This document shows, piece by piece, positions 1 to 14,098 of a DNA stretch of 64,000 nucleotides (within the stretch, counting starts at the first letter, position 1; each line of letters opens with the position of its first letter). Origin of the DNA: Orbilia blumenaviensis (taxonomy: Eukaryota > Ascomycota > Orbiliomycetes > Orbiliales > Orbiliaceae); contig JAVHNS010000001.1 in NCBI GenBank assembly GCA_036872755.1, positions 2,852,001 to 2,916,000 on the forward strand. Direction: 5' to 3'. Made by a program: the position numbers and the translations under genes. Under the pieces are notes generated by a model. That model saw nothing but the letters and a program-made list of their open reading frames with translations. It made no database searches and was not told the origin of the DNA.

Positions 1-630
1 AAATTATTATATTATTTTTATTATTAAATATATTAAATATAAATATATTGAAAATTAAAAATAATTTTTTTTTAAAAAATATTAAAATATTTTTTTTTAT
101 ATTAATAATAATTTTTATAAAGTTGATTTTATAAAAAATTAAGAAATTTATTATAAAAAAATTAAAAATATTAATTTTTTTATTATTTATAAATAAATTA
201 ATAAAATTAAATATATTATTTTAAAATATTAAAAAATTATTTTTAATTATTATTTATGTAAAAATTAATTTTTAAATATAAAATTTTATAATTATATTTT
301 TTATTTTTATAATTTTTATTATAATAAATAAAATTTATATATTAAATATTTTAATTTTATTTAATTTATTTTTTATAATTTTAATATTTTTTTTAATTAT
401 AAAAAATATTTTTATTAATATTTTTTTTAAATTATTATTTAATTTTTAATTTATTAAAATATTTATATTATTTAATTTAATATTAATTATAAAAAAAAAA
501 TTATAAAATATTATAAAAAAAATAAATATTATTATATAATTAATATTAAATATATTATTAAATATAATTTAATTAAAAAAAAAAATTATTAATATTAATT
601 TTATAAAAAATTAGTTATTTATTTATTTTA

Positions 631-700
631 TAAAAATATAATTTTTATATTAATTATATTTAAAAATATAATTTTTATATTAATTATATTTAAAAATATA
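631..700. repeat. 30-bp tandem repeat, about 2.3 copies
   Basis: The 30-bp unit at 631-660 is repeated exactly at 661-690 and partly again to about 700. It lies inside the AT-rich island. It is an ordinary low-complexity tandem repeat with no coding content. Confidence 0.75.
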
Positions 701-3700
701 TTATTTTTATTAAAAATTTTTATATTTTAAAAATTAAATTAAATATTTAAAATATAAAATAATAATATATATATTATTAAAATTTTATTTTTAATATTTA
801 ATTTAATTTTAAATATTATTTTTAAAAAAATTATTTTAATTATAAATAAAATAATTTTATTTTATTTTATTATTAATTTAAAATTATTAATTTTAAATAA
901 AATTATTTTAAATTAAAATTTAATAAATTTTTTTATATTAACAAAATTAAATTTATTAATATTTATAAAAAAATAAATATAAAAAAAAAAAATTAAAAAA
1001 ATTTTAAAATTTAATATTATTTAAAAAATCCAAATTATATATTATTAAAAATAAATTATTTAAATAATTTTTTTTATAGTTAACCAAAAATTATTTTTTT
1101 TTATTAATCAACATTAACAAAAACTTTAGCATATTTTTATTAAATTATAAAATAGAAAATTTATTTATTTATTTTAAAATTATTAAATAATTTAATTTAT
1201 TTTATATTTAAAAATTTTAAAAGATATATATTATTATTTTTAATAATAATTTTTTTAAAATAATTATTTATAAAATTATTTTTATATTTTTAATAAATAA
1301 ATATTTAAAAATAATTATAATAAATATTTTAAAAATTTTTTATAAATTAATTTTTAAATTTTTTTAATTAAAAAAATATAATTTAAATATTAATTAAAAA
1401 ATTTATTATATTAAATTTTTAAAATATAATTATAAAAAAATTTATTTTAAAATTTGATTAAATAATTAATTTTTAAAAAAAATTTATTATTAATTTATTT
1501 AATATATATTATAAAAAAAAATTAATAATTGTTTTTAAAATAAATTTTATTTAATAAAATATATTTTTTTTAAAATATAAAAAATTAATAAAAAAAAAAA
1601 GAAAATTTTAAAATAAATTCTTAAAAATAATAAATTAATTTTTTAATTTTTAAATAAAAAAATTTTTTACTAAAAATTAATTAATTTATATATTATATTT
1701 TTTTAAAAAAAAAATTTAATTAAAATTTTTATTTATATATATATATATAAAAAAAAAAATTATAATTTTATAAAATATATTAATAAAAATTTTTATAATA
1801 AATTTATTTAATTTTTTAATTTATTTATAAAATATTTTATATTATTTATATTAAAATTTAATAAAAAATTATAAATATATATTAATTATAAAAATTTAAA
1901 TAATATTATAATTAAAAATATTAAATCTCTATTATTAATAAATAAATTTTTTAATTATTTAATAAATATAAATTACTTTATTAAATTAAATATTATCAAT
2001 ATTTATTATAATATTAGAATAAATTTAAAAAAAGAATAAAAAATAGTTTTTTAATATTATTATAATCTATTTAAATATTTAATTATATTATTTAAATTAA
2101 TTAATGTATTAATTTTTTTTTAAATTTTTATAAATTATATATTTTAAAAGCATATAAATATTATTTATATTATTTATTTAAATAATATTTTAATTTTTAA
2201 TAAAATATTAAAAAAATATAAAGAAAATATTAATATAATATTAAAATTTTTTTAAAATTATAATTTATATATAATGTTAAATAAATTAAAATTTATTATT
2301 ATTAAATATAAATTTTTAAAAATTATAATTATTTTAAATGAAATTAAAATGGATTTTAAAAAAATTTAAATTATTTAAGATTAATTTTTTTTTAAGAATA
2401 TTAAAAAAATATAATTATTTTTTAAATTTTATAATTATTATTAATAATTTATTTAAAAATATAATTTTATATTAATAATATTTTTTAAATTTATTAAAAA
2501 ATAATTAAAATTTAAAATAATATTTAAAAAAATTTAAATTTTTAAAATTTTTAAAAAATTTTTTATTTTTGTTTTTATTTTTAAATTTTATAATTTAAAA
2601 TTATTTATTAAAATTAAAATTAATATTTTTATAATAATATTAAAAATTTGTTTATTTTAATTTTATAAAAATAAATAATAATATTTTATTATTTATATTT
2701 TTTATAAATTTAATATAATATAATTATAATATACTATTCATAATAAAAAATTAATAATTATTATAAAAATTTATTAAAAATAATATATTTACCTCTAAAA
2801 TAAAAATTTTTTATAATTCTATTTAATTATAAAAATTTTATTTATTTTTTAATTATAAAAAAATTTAGTAAATAGTAAATTTAATAATAGAAATTTTTTA
2901 ATAAATATAATATAAAAATAATATATTTTAAAAAAAAAGAAAATATTTTTGTAAATATAATAAATAGAAGATTAGATTTTATTAAAAATATTAAATTTAA
3001 TAAAAAAATAATTTTTAAATATAGTAATATTAAAAATTAGATTTTTATTAATAAATTTTTAAATTTAACAAAATATAATATTAAAAATAATTTTTAATAA
3101 AAAATTTTTAAAATTTATAAATAAAATTTTATTATATAATAAATTTTAAAAAAAAAAAATATATTATTTTATTTTAAATTAATTGATAAAATTATTATAT
3201 TTTAAAATTTGTTTTATATTTTAATTAAAAAATTTTAAAAAAAATTTATCTTTTTATATTATAATCATTTAATTTATAGTTATTTAAAAATTAATTATAT
3301 TTAAAAACTTATTACAAAAATTTATTTTTAACTTTAAATAAAAAAGCAAATTAAAAAATATATTAAAATTTATAATTTTTATTATAAAAATAAATTTAAT
3401 TAATATAAATTTTATGGAATTTTTTAATTATATAATATATTAAATATATTTTTTAAAATTATTATTTATAATTTTATATAAAAAATATTTTTAATATAAA
3501 ATTTTTTTATTAATAAATTATATAATAAAATATTAATTATTATAAATAAATTGATAAAAATTATTATTTTTATTTTATAAAATAATTAATAAAAAATTAA
3601 AAAATTATAATAAATTTATTATAATTATATTTTTTTTAAATATAAAATTTAATAAAAATATATTTTTAATTATAATTTTTTTTTTATAAATAAATATTAA

Positions 3701-4956
3701 CAATTAATTATAAATTAAATTGGTATTAAATTAAACATTATAATCAAAAATTATATTTAAATAAATAAAATTTTTAAAAAACTTATCCAAATTTTTGAAA
3801 TTTATTTTTAAAATTTTTTTAATTATATTTAAAATAATTAAATATTTTTTTTATTTATAATAAAATTTATTTATAATATTTCTCAACATTCAACTACTAA
3901 ATATATTTTATATAAAATATTAAGAAAATAAATACTTAAAATTATTTTTTTTTTTTTTATATTAAAAAAAATTATTCTTAAAATTAAAAAACATATAAAA
4001 TTAATAAAAAATACTTATAATATTTTTATAAAAAATTTTTAATTCTTATAAAAAAAAATAAACTATTATTATAATAAATAATAAAAAAAAATTTTAAATT
4101 TTAAAAAAAAAAATAAAATATATTTATTTATATAAAATTTAAAAATTAAATAATTTAATAAAAAATTTAATTTTTAGAAATTTAATTTATATATAATTAA
4201 AAAAAAATTTGGAAAATATTATTTTAAATTTAATATACTTAAATTAATATAAATATATAAAATATTTTATGTTTTAGTTTTAGAAAAAGTTTTTTTAAAA
4301 TTTAAAAAAGATTTAAATAAAATTAAAATTAAATATAATAATTATATAAAATATAAAATTAAAAAAATTTTTAATAAATTTAATAATAATAATAAATATT
4401 TTATTTATTAAATTATTTCTTACAAACCAAAAAATAATTTTTAATAATTAAAAAAAAATATTTTATTATAAATTATATAGAATTATTTTAAAAATAAAAA
4501 TTTATTTTATTAATTTAATATTTTTATATTTAAATAAAAATAAAAAAGATTTAAGAAAAATAAAAATTAATATATTTTATAGATTTTTAATTTATAAGGA
4601 TATAATTTTTTTATTTAATTAATTTTTATATTTATAAATTTTTTTTATAAATATTTATTTTTATAAATATATAATTTAAATAAATATTTATAATATTATT
4701 TATTTAATTATTTTTTAATTTTTTTTAGATATTTTATTTTTTTAATTAATAAAATTTTATATTCTGATAATATTAATAAATAATTATGTAAAAGTTATAT
4801 TAATAAAATAATATTATAAATTATTAAAATTAATAATTTAATATAAATTATAATAAAATAATAAAATATAATTTAATTTAAAAATAAAAAATTATAAATA
4901 TATAATAGGAAATTAATTAAATTTTAAATAATATTTTAAAGAAAATTTTTTATAAA

Positions 4957-6513
4957 AAATATAAAATAATTTTTATTTTACTTAATAAAAAAATTTATTA
5001 TATTTATTAAAATATTATAAAAAAAGTTAAATATTTTACTAAATATTAATAAACTTTTATTAATTTTTTTTTTAATAATTAAATCATTTTTAAATATTAT
5101 ATCATTTTTTATAATTTTTTATTTTTTATAAAAAAAAAATTTTTAATATTTCTATATAATTATTAAAATTTTAATAAATTAATATTTTAATTTAATTATA
5201 ATAGTATTAAATTTAATTAAAAATTTTATAAATTTTATTTAATTTTTAATAATTTTTTAATATATTATTTTATATTAAGTAAAAGTTTCTTTTAATTTTT
5301 TAAATTTTTTATTTTAAATTTTCATAATATAATTTATTAAAAATTTTAAATTAAAAACATTTTATAGAATGGAGAAAAATAAAAATTATTTATAAGAAAT
5401 TATATTATATTTTTTTATTTTATTTTATTTATAATAAATTTCATATTTAATATTTTTTTCTAATATAATATAAATATAACTATTCATAATATAATATAAA
5501 TATAAAATTATAATTTTTAAATTTTTTGATTTAAATTATTTAAGAAAAATAGTTTTTTTTTATTTTATTTAAATATAATTTTCTAATTTTTTTTTAAGTT
5601 TTTGAATTATATTTTATTATATAATTAAAATAAAAGATTTAATATTATTTTATATATATAAAAAAATATTTTATAATTTAAATTTTAAAATTTAGTTATA
5701 ATATAAATTATAATTATTTATATTTAATTTTATTTATATAAATATATAATATAATTATAAAAAATTATATTTTTAAATATATAATTTCTTATATATAAAT
5801 TTCTTTTAAATAATTTTTCTATATAATAAAATTTTATAAATAAATTTTATATAAAAACTTTTTATTTAATTTTATTATATTTTTTATATATAAAAAAATT
5901 TTATATAAAAATTTTTTTTTTAAAAGTTTTTTTTTAAAAAAAAAATAATATTATAATTAATTAAATTAAATATATTTTAACATATTAAATATAAATTTAT
6001 TTAATTTTAGATTTAATTTATAAATCAAATTTATAATATAAATATTTAAATTATAAATTTGGAAATAAATTAAATTAAAATTAAATTATTTGTAAATATA
6101 TTGTATTAATAATATATTTTTAAAATAAATTATATATAAAATATTATATATAACTTAATATATTATATATACATAACACCTACCTAAATATATAATATTT
6201 AAAATTTATAAATAATTTATATTTATATAAATAATATTTATATATATAAAAATTTTTAAATAATAATAATTTTAAGATTTTTTTTTAAACTTCATTAATC
6301 AATTTATTAATACTTAATATATTTTGTTTATTATTTTTATTTATTAAATTTAATATATTTTTATTAAGAGTTATATTATTTAATATTTTTATATTTAATC
6401 CAGTTTATCTTAAGAAAATAATCTAAATATTTTAAATTGAGAATACGATTAGCCAAAAAACGCTAGGCTGTTTTAGGAATTTCCTATTTAGGAAATACCC
6501 AGGACAGGTGTAA
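4957..6513. repeat. RIP-mutated repeat, copy 1 of tandem pair
   Basis: This 1,557-bp unit is directly followed by a second copy of the same length. The copies align over their whole length with very few length changes. Mismatches are C/T or G/A and go in both directions, so each copy was mutated independently. The right end (6,462-6,513) keeps a 52-bp normal-composition strip. On the minus strand that strip starts near TGTTACACCTGTCC or a close variant, which resembles the end of a retroelement LTR. No internal coding sequence or terminal duplication can be shown. Confidence 0.75.
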
Positions 6514-8070
6514 TATATAAAATAATTTTTATCTTATTTAATAGAAAAATTTACTACATTTACTAAAATATTATAAAAAAAATTAAATATTTTATTAAAT
6601 ATTAATAAATTTTTACTAATTTTTTTTTTAATAATCAAATTATTTTTAAATATTATATCATTTTCTATAATTCTTTATTTTTTATAAAAAAAAAAATTTT
6701 AATATTTCTATATAATTACTAAAATTTTAATAAATTAATATTTTAATTTAATTATAATAATATTAAATTTAATTAGAAGTTTTATAAACTTTATTTAACT
6801 TTTAATAATTTTTTAATATATTATTTTATATTAAATAAAAATTTCTTCTAATTTTTTAAATTTTTTATTTTAAATTTTTGTAATATAATTTATTAAAAAT
6901 TTTAAATTAAAAATATTTTACAAAATAAAAAAAAATAAAAATTATTTATAAAGAATTATATTATATTTTTTTATTTTACTTTATTTATAATAAATTTTAT
7001 ATTTAATATTTTTTTTAATATAATATAAATATAATTATTTATAATATAATATAAATATAAAATTACAATTTTTAAATTTTTTAATTTAAATTATTTAAAA
7101 AAAATAATCTTTTTTTATTTTATTTAAATATAATTTTTTAATTTTTTTTTAAATTTTTAAATAATATTTTATTATATAATTAAAATAAAAAATTTAATAT
7201 TATTTTTTTATATATATAAAAAAATATTTTATAATTTAAGTTTTGAAATTTAATTATAATATAAATTGTAATTATTTATATTTAATTTTAATTATATAAT
7301 TATATAACATAATTATAAAAAATTATATTTTTAAATATATAATTTTTTATATATAAATTTTTTTTAAATAAATTTTTTATATAATAGAATTTTATAAATA
7401 AATTTTATATAAAAATTTTTTATTAAATTTTATTATATCTTCTTTTAATAAGAAAATTTTATATAGGAATTTTTTTTTTAAAATTTTTTTTTAAAAAAGA
7501 AGATAGTATTATAATTAATTATATTAAATATATTTTAATATATTAAATATAAATTTATTTAATTTTGGATTTAATTTATAAATTAGATTTATAATATAAA
7601 TATTTAAATTACAAATTTAAAAATAAATTAAATTAAAATTAAATTATTTATAAATATATTATATTAATAATATATTTTTAAAATAAATTATATAGGAAAT
7701 ATTATATGTAGTTTAGTGTATTATATATATATAATATTTATTTAAATATATAATATCTAAATTTATAAATAATTTATATTTATATAAATAATATTTATAT
7801 ATATAAGGATTTTTAAATAATAGTAATTTTAAAATTCTTTCTCAAACTCCATTAATTAATTTATTAATATTTAATACATTTTGTTTATTATTTTTATTTA
7901 TTAAATTTAGTATACTTTTACTAGGAATTACATTATTTAATATTTCTATATTTAACTTAATTTATTTTGAGAGAATAATTTAAATATTTTAAATTAAGAA
8001 TATGATTAATTAAAAAATGCTAGGCTGTTTTAGGAATTTCCTATTTAGGAAATACCCAGGACAGGTGTAA
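6514..8070. repeat. RIP-mutated repeat, copy 2 of tandem pair
   Basis: This is the second direct copy of the 1,557-bp unit, abutting copy 1 with no spacer. It ends with the same 52-bp strip (8,019-8,070), identical to that of copy 1 although the other ~1.5 kb has been heavily mutated in both. The strip holds a hairpin: arms TTTCCTA and TAGGAAA around two bases. Tandem duplication is the simplest description. Two adjacent LTRs of a lost element is an alternative. Confidence 0.75.
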
Positions 8071-11040
8071 CATTTTTATTTTTAAATTTAATTATATATT
8101 TAATATTTAATTTCTTAAAATTATAAATTGTTTAACTTTTTAACTTTATTAAAGATCATATTCAATTAAAATTAAAATTTTTAATTTTTTTAAATTAAAA
8201 AAGATATTTTTTTCTTAATTCAAATTTTTTATTATTTTAATTTTTATTTTGTTATATATTTTATATAAGATAATATTTTTTTTAATATAATTTAAAAATA
8301 TAATTAATATAATTCTATTATTAAATTTATTATATTTTAATTCTTTTAATATTTTATATTAGCAAAAATAATTAAAAAATTTTAAATATAAAAAATTTAA
8401 TTTTTTTTTATTTATAACTTCCCAAAATAACACTCCATTAAATACCCTTTTTAAAGAAAATTTATTTTTAATATATACAGTTATAATTATAACTTCCCCC
8501 TAAAAAATAACTAATAATTTTAATTAATATAATATTATAATTATAATTATTATTAATATATTAATTTATTATTCTAAAATATTATTAAAATTTTAATTAT
8601 ATAAAAATAATAATTTAAAATTAATACTTTTTATTCCTAATAAATTTTTAAATTTCCTACTATTATAAATTAAATCATTATTATTTTTAAATTTTTTTAC
8701 TCTTAAAAATTTATTATATTATTTTATAATAATTATTTTAACTAATAATAAATTAAAATAATTATATATTTTAATTATAAATTTAATTATTTTAACTCAA
8801 ACTTATTAAAAATAATTATTAACAAAAACTATAAAATATTTAATTTCTTTTATAATAATTAATAATATACTTAAATAATCAAAATAAATCATTTTCTAAA
8901 ATTAATTATTTTTGATTATTTCTTTATTTTAATAATATTTTCTTTTTTTTTTTACTATTATACAAATTTAATATTATAATACTTTTTTTAAATTTATTTT
9001 TAAAATTAAATTTGTTAAAATTAATAAATTAATTAAAATTTAATAATTTATATAATTTAAAATATTATATTACTACATAAATTTTATGATTATAATAAAT
9101 TTTTTTAAAATTGTTTTTAAATTTTTTAAATTTTTTAATATAAATAAGTTAAAATTTGGGTTATTAATTTTATTTAATTAATTAATTAATGTTTTAATTA
9201 TATATAAAATCTGAATTCTATTATTTACTAAATATATTTTAATTATTAAATTATTTTTAGAGTTTATAATTTATAAGATTTTATTAAAGATGATTATATA
9301 TTTTTTTTAAATTAAAATTATAATTAATAGTAATTTTTAAATTAATTTAAATATTTAATATATTTTTATTTTTAAATTTAATATAATTTATGTTTTGTTT
9401 TGATTGTAAGTATTTATTGTTAAATTATTGATTATAATTATAATTATAAAATTTTTAAATAAAATATATTTTATTAAATTTTTTTTATTTATAATAAAGT
9501 ATATAAAGGTTTTTAAATTTAGTATTTAAAAAATTAAATTAATTAATTAATTAATAATTATTATATTAATTAATAAATTATTTATTTTATTATTATTAAA
9601 AAAGTTTTTAAAAAAATCATTTTTTGAATTTAAGGTATTATTTTGAGTATTATTTGTTTTTATGAGTGTTATATTTATTTAATAATTTTATTTTAATTTT
9701 CTTAATTATTTAATTATTTTTTTAAATTTATATTTTTTTATAATATGTTTAGGTTTAATATAATAATAATAATTTTTAATTATTTTTAATTATGTATTAT
9801 TTTTAATTATTAATTATTATTTATTATTTTTATTTTTATTTTTATTATTTTTTTCTTATTTGTTTTTTTTATTATTTTTTTTTTTATTTCTGCCTTTACC
9901 CCTACTTTTACTACCACCTCATTTAAAATTTTTAATTAATTGATAGCTAGTAAAAGTCAAATTAATTAAAATATTAAAAACATTATTATTAGAATATAAC
10001 TTAATATTTATCTAAAATAATTAATTTATTATTTTTTTAATAATATATTTTAATTATTTTGCTAATTAAATCTAGATTGATTTAATAATTATATTATAAT
10101 AATTTTAAATTCTATTAAATAATTTATTTTTAAAGATTTTATCATTAATAATATATAATATATTTTTTAATTATTTTTAAATAAGTTTAAATTTATTAAT
10201 TTATTATTAAATACTTTTTTTTTTCTTTATTTAGAAATTTATAAAATAAAAATATAAATTATTGGCTATATCATAATTAACTTTTAATCCATAAAAATTA
10301 TAAATTATTTTTTAAATTATTTTTGTTATGTTATAATAATTTAAAATTTATTAAACTATTTAACTTAAATTATTTATAAAAATTATATATATTTCATTAA
10401 TTTATTTTATTTAGGCTTGGTGCTTAGAGTTAAATTCTTCTAATTAAATCCTTTATTTAATATTAATTTTTATAATTATATTTTATATTAAATTATTTTT
10501 TTTATTAACCATATATAGTTTATTGTTGGGTTCAATTTTAATTCCCACACCTAATCATATTTATTTTTTAATATAAATAATTCTGAAAATAATTATATTA
10601 ATTTACAATTTATAATCATATTCATTATTAATTATTAATTTATATAAATTAGTAGTTTTTAATATTTTGATTATTTAAAATTTTTAAATTAAATAATTAA
10701 TTTTATTTAATTAAATATAGTTTCTATATTTATTATAAATATAAATTTTATTATAATTAATATTTATTTAAAATTATAATTTTTATATTTTTATATAAAA
10801 AAAAATTTTTGAAAAAAAGGAGTTTTTATATAAATATATAAAAATATTAATTTTATTATATATTTACTTCATAATTTAATAAATTAAATCAAATTTATAA
10901 TTTATTAAAATCTAATTATATATTTATAAATTAATAATTTAATTATTTTCTCAAACCATAATATGGTTTTAATCCTATTTATTATATATATAGAGATAAT
11001 TAGTATTCTTTTAACAAAGGTTTAATCTTTTACAAAATTT

Positions 11041-12428
11041 TCACTCTAACTGATAAGTTCTTGCAAATATGAAACTAGTGATCATGTGCCACCGGACCCA
11101 CCGTATGAGGCTTTCGGTGGTGGCTAGTGACCTCTATATTTTGACAGCATTTGGTAGAACAGCATGTGGTTTGTTGCATTCTGTGGGAAACAACACATTT
11201 TGGCGGTGTTCTAGTGTTCTGAACAACACCGTGTTGTCTGGTTCCAACGAGACTAGGGTGTTCTGGGTTTCTCTAGTCTCGTTGGTTTCCATAAATTCAA
11301 TTCCATCTTAGCCGCAATGATTTGTGTAACGTTCCACATTCTTTTCCTAGAGAATAGCAACGACATCATTCTTTTTAATTATTCCTTCATGCTTCTCTCT
11401 TCTATTCACTCATTATACCCACAGTTTTTATCCTTTAACCTTAGTCACGAACGCATTTTTTTCTATATTAATGAACCCAGTCTATTTATATTTGGGTGCC
11501 TCTCAGAATGATTGTGATGTTCCAAATCATTCATTCTATCCTCTGTATTATAGATGAGCCGTTTCGTTAACTAATAATCTCGTTGAGACTATCATGATCC
11601 TATAGTTTCACGATAAGATTAAAATTAATATCTTAACTTACAATACGTTTTAGTAATAAGAATCTATGTCGCGTTGCCAACTAGCCTGTTGCAACCCATC
11701 GGAAGTGGAATGCGAAGGGGATCTCGTTTTAGTTTCTCGAATGGTGTTGGCTAATGGGGTTTGGTAACCACCCGCCTTGAGATTCCTGATAAATATTTCT
11801 GAGTAAATAGGGGAACGAAACAGATTCTCTAGCCAAGCGATTCTGAGTATGAGCAGGCATGGCAATTTTAAAGACCTCTACAAAATATAGAAGTAGCTGA
11901 TTGGATAAACACGACGTTGTTTCGATGGCCTTAACCTTGTGTTGCAGCCTTGGAAATCTATCTGTCCATGCGGGGTCGACCTTTCAAGTTCAGGGTTGAG
12001 GTAAAGGGTACGGAGGTGGCATGCATGAAGCAACCCCATTCAGCCTTGTCTACAGATGTCTATAAGGTGGTCCCTATGGCGTGCCGTACAAAGGAAGGCT
12101 TTGCTATTGTGCGCTGCGAAAGTTGGCCATCCACCAATCCCAATCTGCCTCACCGCGTCGTTTGACCCAGTTTCCGATGCCAAGCTGGGAAATCGAAATG
12201 GTGTAGCCTTGCTGCGGAGCCATCATATAGCTTGCGAATTTCAAAGATCCCCATCGCTGAACTTTCCGGACTTTCGCCATCTCCGATACTTCTGGTTCGT
12301 CGTGCACTGACCAAGGAAGGTGTTAATCTCCTACACCGTTAACTTCGCATCTCCAGCTCTTATTAGTCAATCGCGGTCTTAAACTACCCTTATATCGCTG
12401 CCGAAAGTATCTATTATTGCTGTGCAGA
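11041..12428. other. Intergenic transition zone, no supported gene
   Basis: Normal-composition DNA between the AT island and the gasdermin-like gene. Open frames here are short (at most 84 codons), overlap one another on both strands and resemble nothing I recognise. The stretch 11,220-11,285 is rich in inverted repeats (listed separately). The segment 11,650-12,310 might be an old gene remnant, but no motif supports that. Confidence 0.5.
11244..11285. repeat. Perfect 13-bp inverted repeat (hairpin)
   Basis: CCAACGAGACTAG at 11,244-11,256 is the exact reverse complement of 11,273-11,285, with a 16-base loop. Immediately upstream, 11,223-11,237 is another perfect inverted repeat (ACAACAC, one base, GTGTTGT). 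The pair sits just inside the GC boundary of the AT island. It may be the end of a small inverted-repeat transposon or a transcribed hairpin. Confidence 0.7.
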
Positions 12429-13602
12429 ATGGATAACTGTTGGTTCGTCCTGAAGCAGACTCACTACACTGCTCCAGATGTCGATAGCATGCGCAAAGGC
12501 AAACCCACGGGCCCAATATCCCTCGGACATATTATCCCCGACTTAAAACATCTCGACCAAGTCGTCAACGCGGAAACTATTGAGCCTTTCACAAGAGGCA
12601 TGCAAATCTGGCCAACAAGGCTGTTAGATTTCAAGTGGGGCAATACAACGGAAAGAGAGAACGCGGTTTTGGGCCATGCCGGGGTTCCGATAGCCGCTGC
12701 CGTAGGCTTGACAGTGGGTGCGGATGCTAGTTTCGCGTTCCGCCAGTCTGTCAAAAACTACTGGGAGTTTCGGCATTTGGACCGCTATATTGTTCAACCT
12801 ACTTCGGCATATGTGAACGATTGTCTGGAATCTGAAGAGGTCGCCAAATATGTTGAAACAATCAAGACACTAGGCTTCTGGTCTATATACATGATCACCG
12901 GCATCATTGTGGCCCGGGGAGGTGGTAGGAACACCGTAACTGAGAGTCATGGCCGCGAGGTTTCTAGTGGAGTAAACGTGTAAGTTTATATATTTTCGCA
13001 TCTGCATCGATTAGTTCATCTTGATCTGTCACAAGACTTGTAAGGTATGAGGGTGTTTAGTTCCCTGCTGGTTCTGCGTGGTTACTAGGAATTTTATATA
13101 TGGTTACTATGTACGCGCTGAAGGGACTGTTGACTTAGTCGTGATAGAGGGTGGACCATATAGCTCGGTACCGGATGATCTTATAATTGCTTCTTGAATT
13201 TCACGATCGCAAGATTCGTCCTAATAGTCGAGTATTTGCTAACACCTTTCAAGGTCATTCCTAGAAGCAGTGGGGGCAGGGCCTGAGGTGGTAGTCTCTA
13301 ACTCCAAGAAACTTGAAGTAGAGGCAACTCATGCTACTGACTTTGTCTGGGCGATAAGACTTGCAAAGATTTCCAAGAATGGTCTCCAACGGGATTGGTC
13401 TATAAAGACAGTCTTTGACCGAGTGTCTTTTGGTGGGCAAAGAGCCCTTTTTTCTGATAAGCAGGACGAAATCGATGTTGAAGCCGTAGTAGCTGCTGAG
13501 GGCTCACGTTCGGATAAGTTTCAAGTTGTTGAAGATGGGAGCTTAGAGTCCGCTTTCGTTCTCTTTGGCCCAGATACTACTGATCCCGATTGCGACGGCT
13601 AG
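12429..13602 (+). CDS. Gasdermin-like pore-forming protein (HET-Q1/RCD-1 type), putative
   Basis: I read two exons, 12,429-12,979 and 13,254-13,602, giving 299 residues. The intron has a GTAAGT donor, a TGCTAAC branch site and a CAAG acceptor, and the phase joins exactly. The start is the ATG at 12,429, followed by a Trp-Phe-Val segment and a PTGPISLGHIIPDL motif near residues 27-40. Later come an aromatic stretch (NYWEF, ~residue 112), a WSIYMITGIIVARGGG strand (~157-172) and FVWAIRLAKI in exon 2. These resemble the fungal gasdermin-like proteins HET-Q1 and RCD-1, which are 250-300 residues, bind membranes and form lytic pores after release of a short C-terminal piece. The frame is intact with no disabling mutation seen. 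The next gene is a convergent subtilase, the partner type expected for HET-Q1. The assignment rests on memory of family motifs and on context, not on an alignment. Confidence 0.65.
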
Positions 13603-14098
13603 GATGCTATGCCTGTGATAGTTCTTTTTTTTTTTGAACCTTTTCTTCTTTATTTTCTTCTTTCTGACTCATTTCTGTCTTCTATTAAAATGCAGGTCTT
13701 ACCAATTGACCAACATTGCATAGTCATGGTGGTGCTTATTAGGGCTACGAGACTTATTAAATTGAGTGCAGCCATCGAGCTGGCTATCTCCTGGGATTAG
13801 TCTCGGTTCTACTGGGAGTATTAAATTCACTTTAAACCTATAGAGTAAGTAATTAGTCATGCATGAACATGTCCAACTCGGTTTAGCACTCAGATCGTAA
13901 AATAAAGAATCAGAAGGAAAATAGCATGGGCACAATGGAATCTTTCTCCAGTCTCTATCATAGTCATATAAATTCTAAGGTCAGAGATTAAGGCCATCAT
14001 AATTTCCCCTTGTAAAGCAGAACCTCGTTAGTTCTTAGTCTAGTAGTTTTACTGTACTATGGGTTTTACAAAGCTCATTTCGGATTCATTTCAAATAT
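13603..14098. other. Convergent intergenic gap between pore-former and subtilase
   Basis: About 500 bp separate the 3' ends of the two genes. The sequence holds pyrimidine runs (13,625-13,680) and AT-rich stretches typical of fungal 3' flanks. I see no gene, tRNA or repeat. Confidence 0.6.

Larger units (their letters stand above)
1..11040. repeat. AT-saturated, RIP-degraded repeat island
   Basis: The first ~11 kb is almost only A and T, with stops in every frame and no credible coding region. Base composition changes sharply near 11,040, where ordinary sequence begins. Two internal adjacent copies (about 4,957-8,070) differ by C/T and G/A transitions on both strands, the signature of fungal repeat-induced point mutation. 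From ~8,070 to 11,040 the sequence is slightly less extreme but still has no readable gene. The likely origin is nested transposable elements; a centromeric or subtelomeric setting is possible but not shown. No protein relic of a transposon can be read. Confidence 0.85.

Noticed and set aside
1..11040. Mitochondrial DNA insertion as the source of AT richness
   Set aside because: No mitochondrial genes or rRNA can be read, and the repeat copies show paired transition mutations as in RIP.
11069..11511. Two consecutive plus-strand small frames
   Set aside because: They cover the inverted repeats and have no protein-like pattern.
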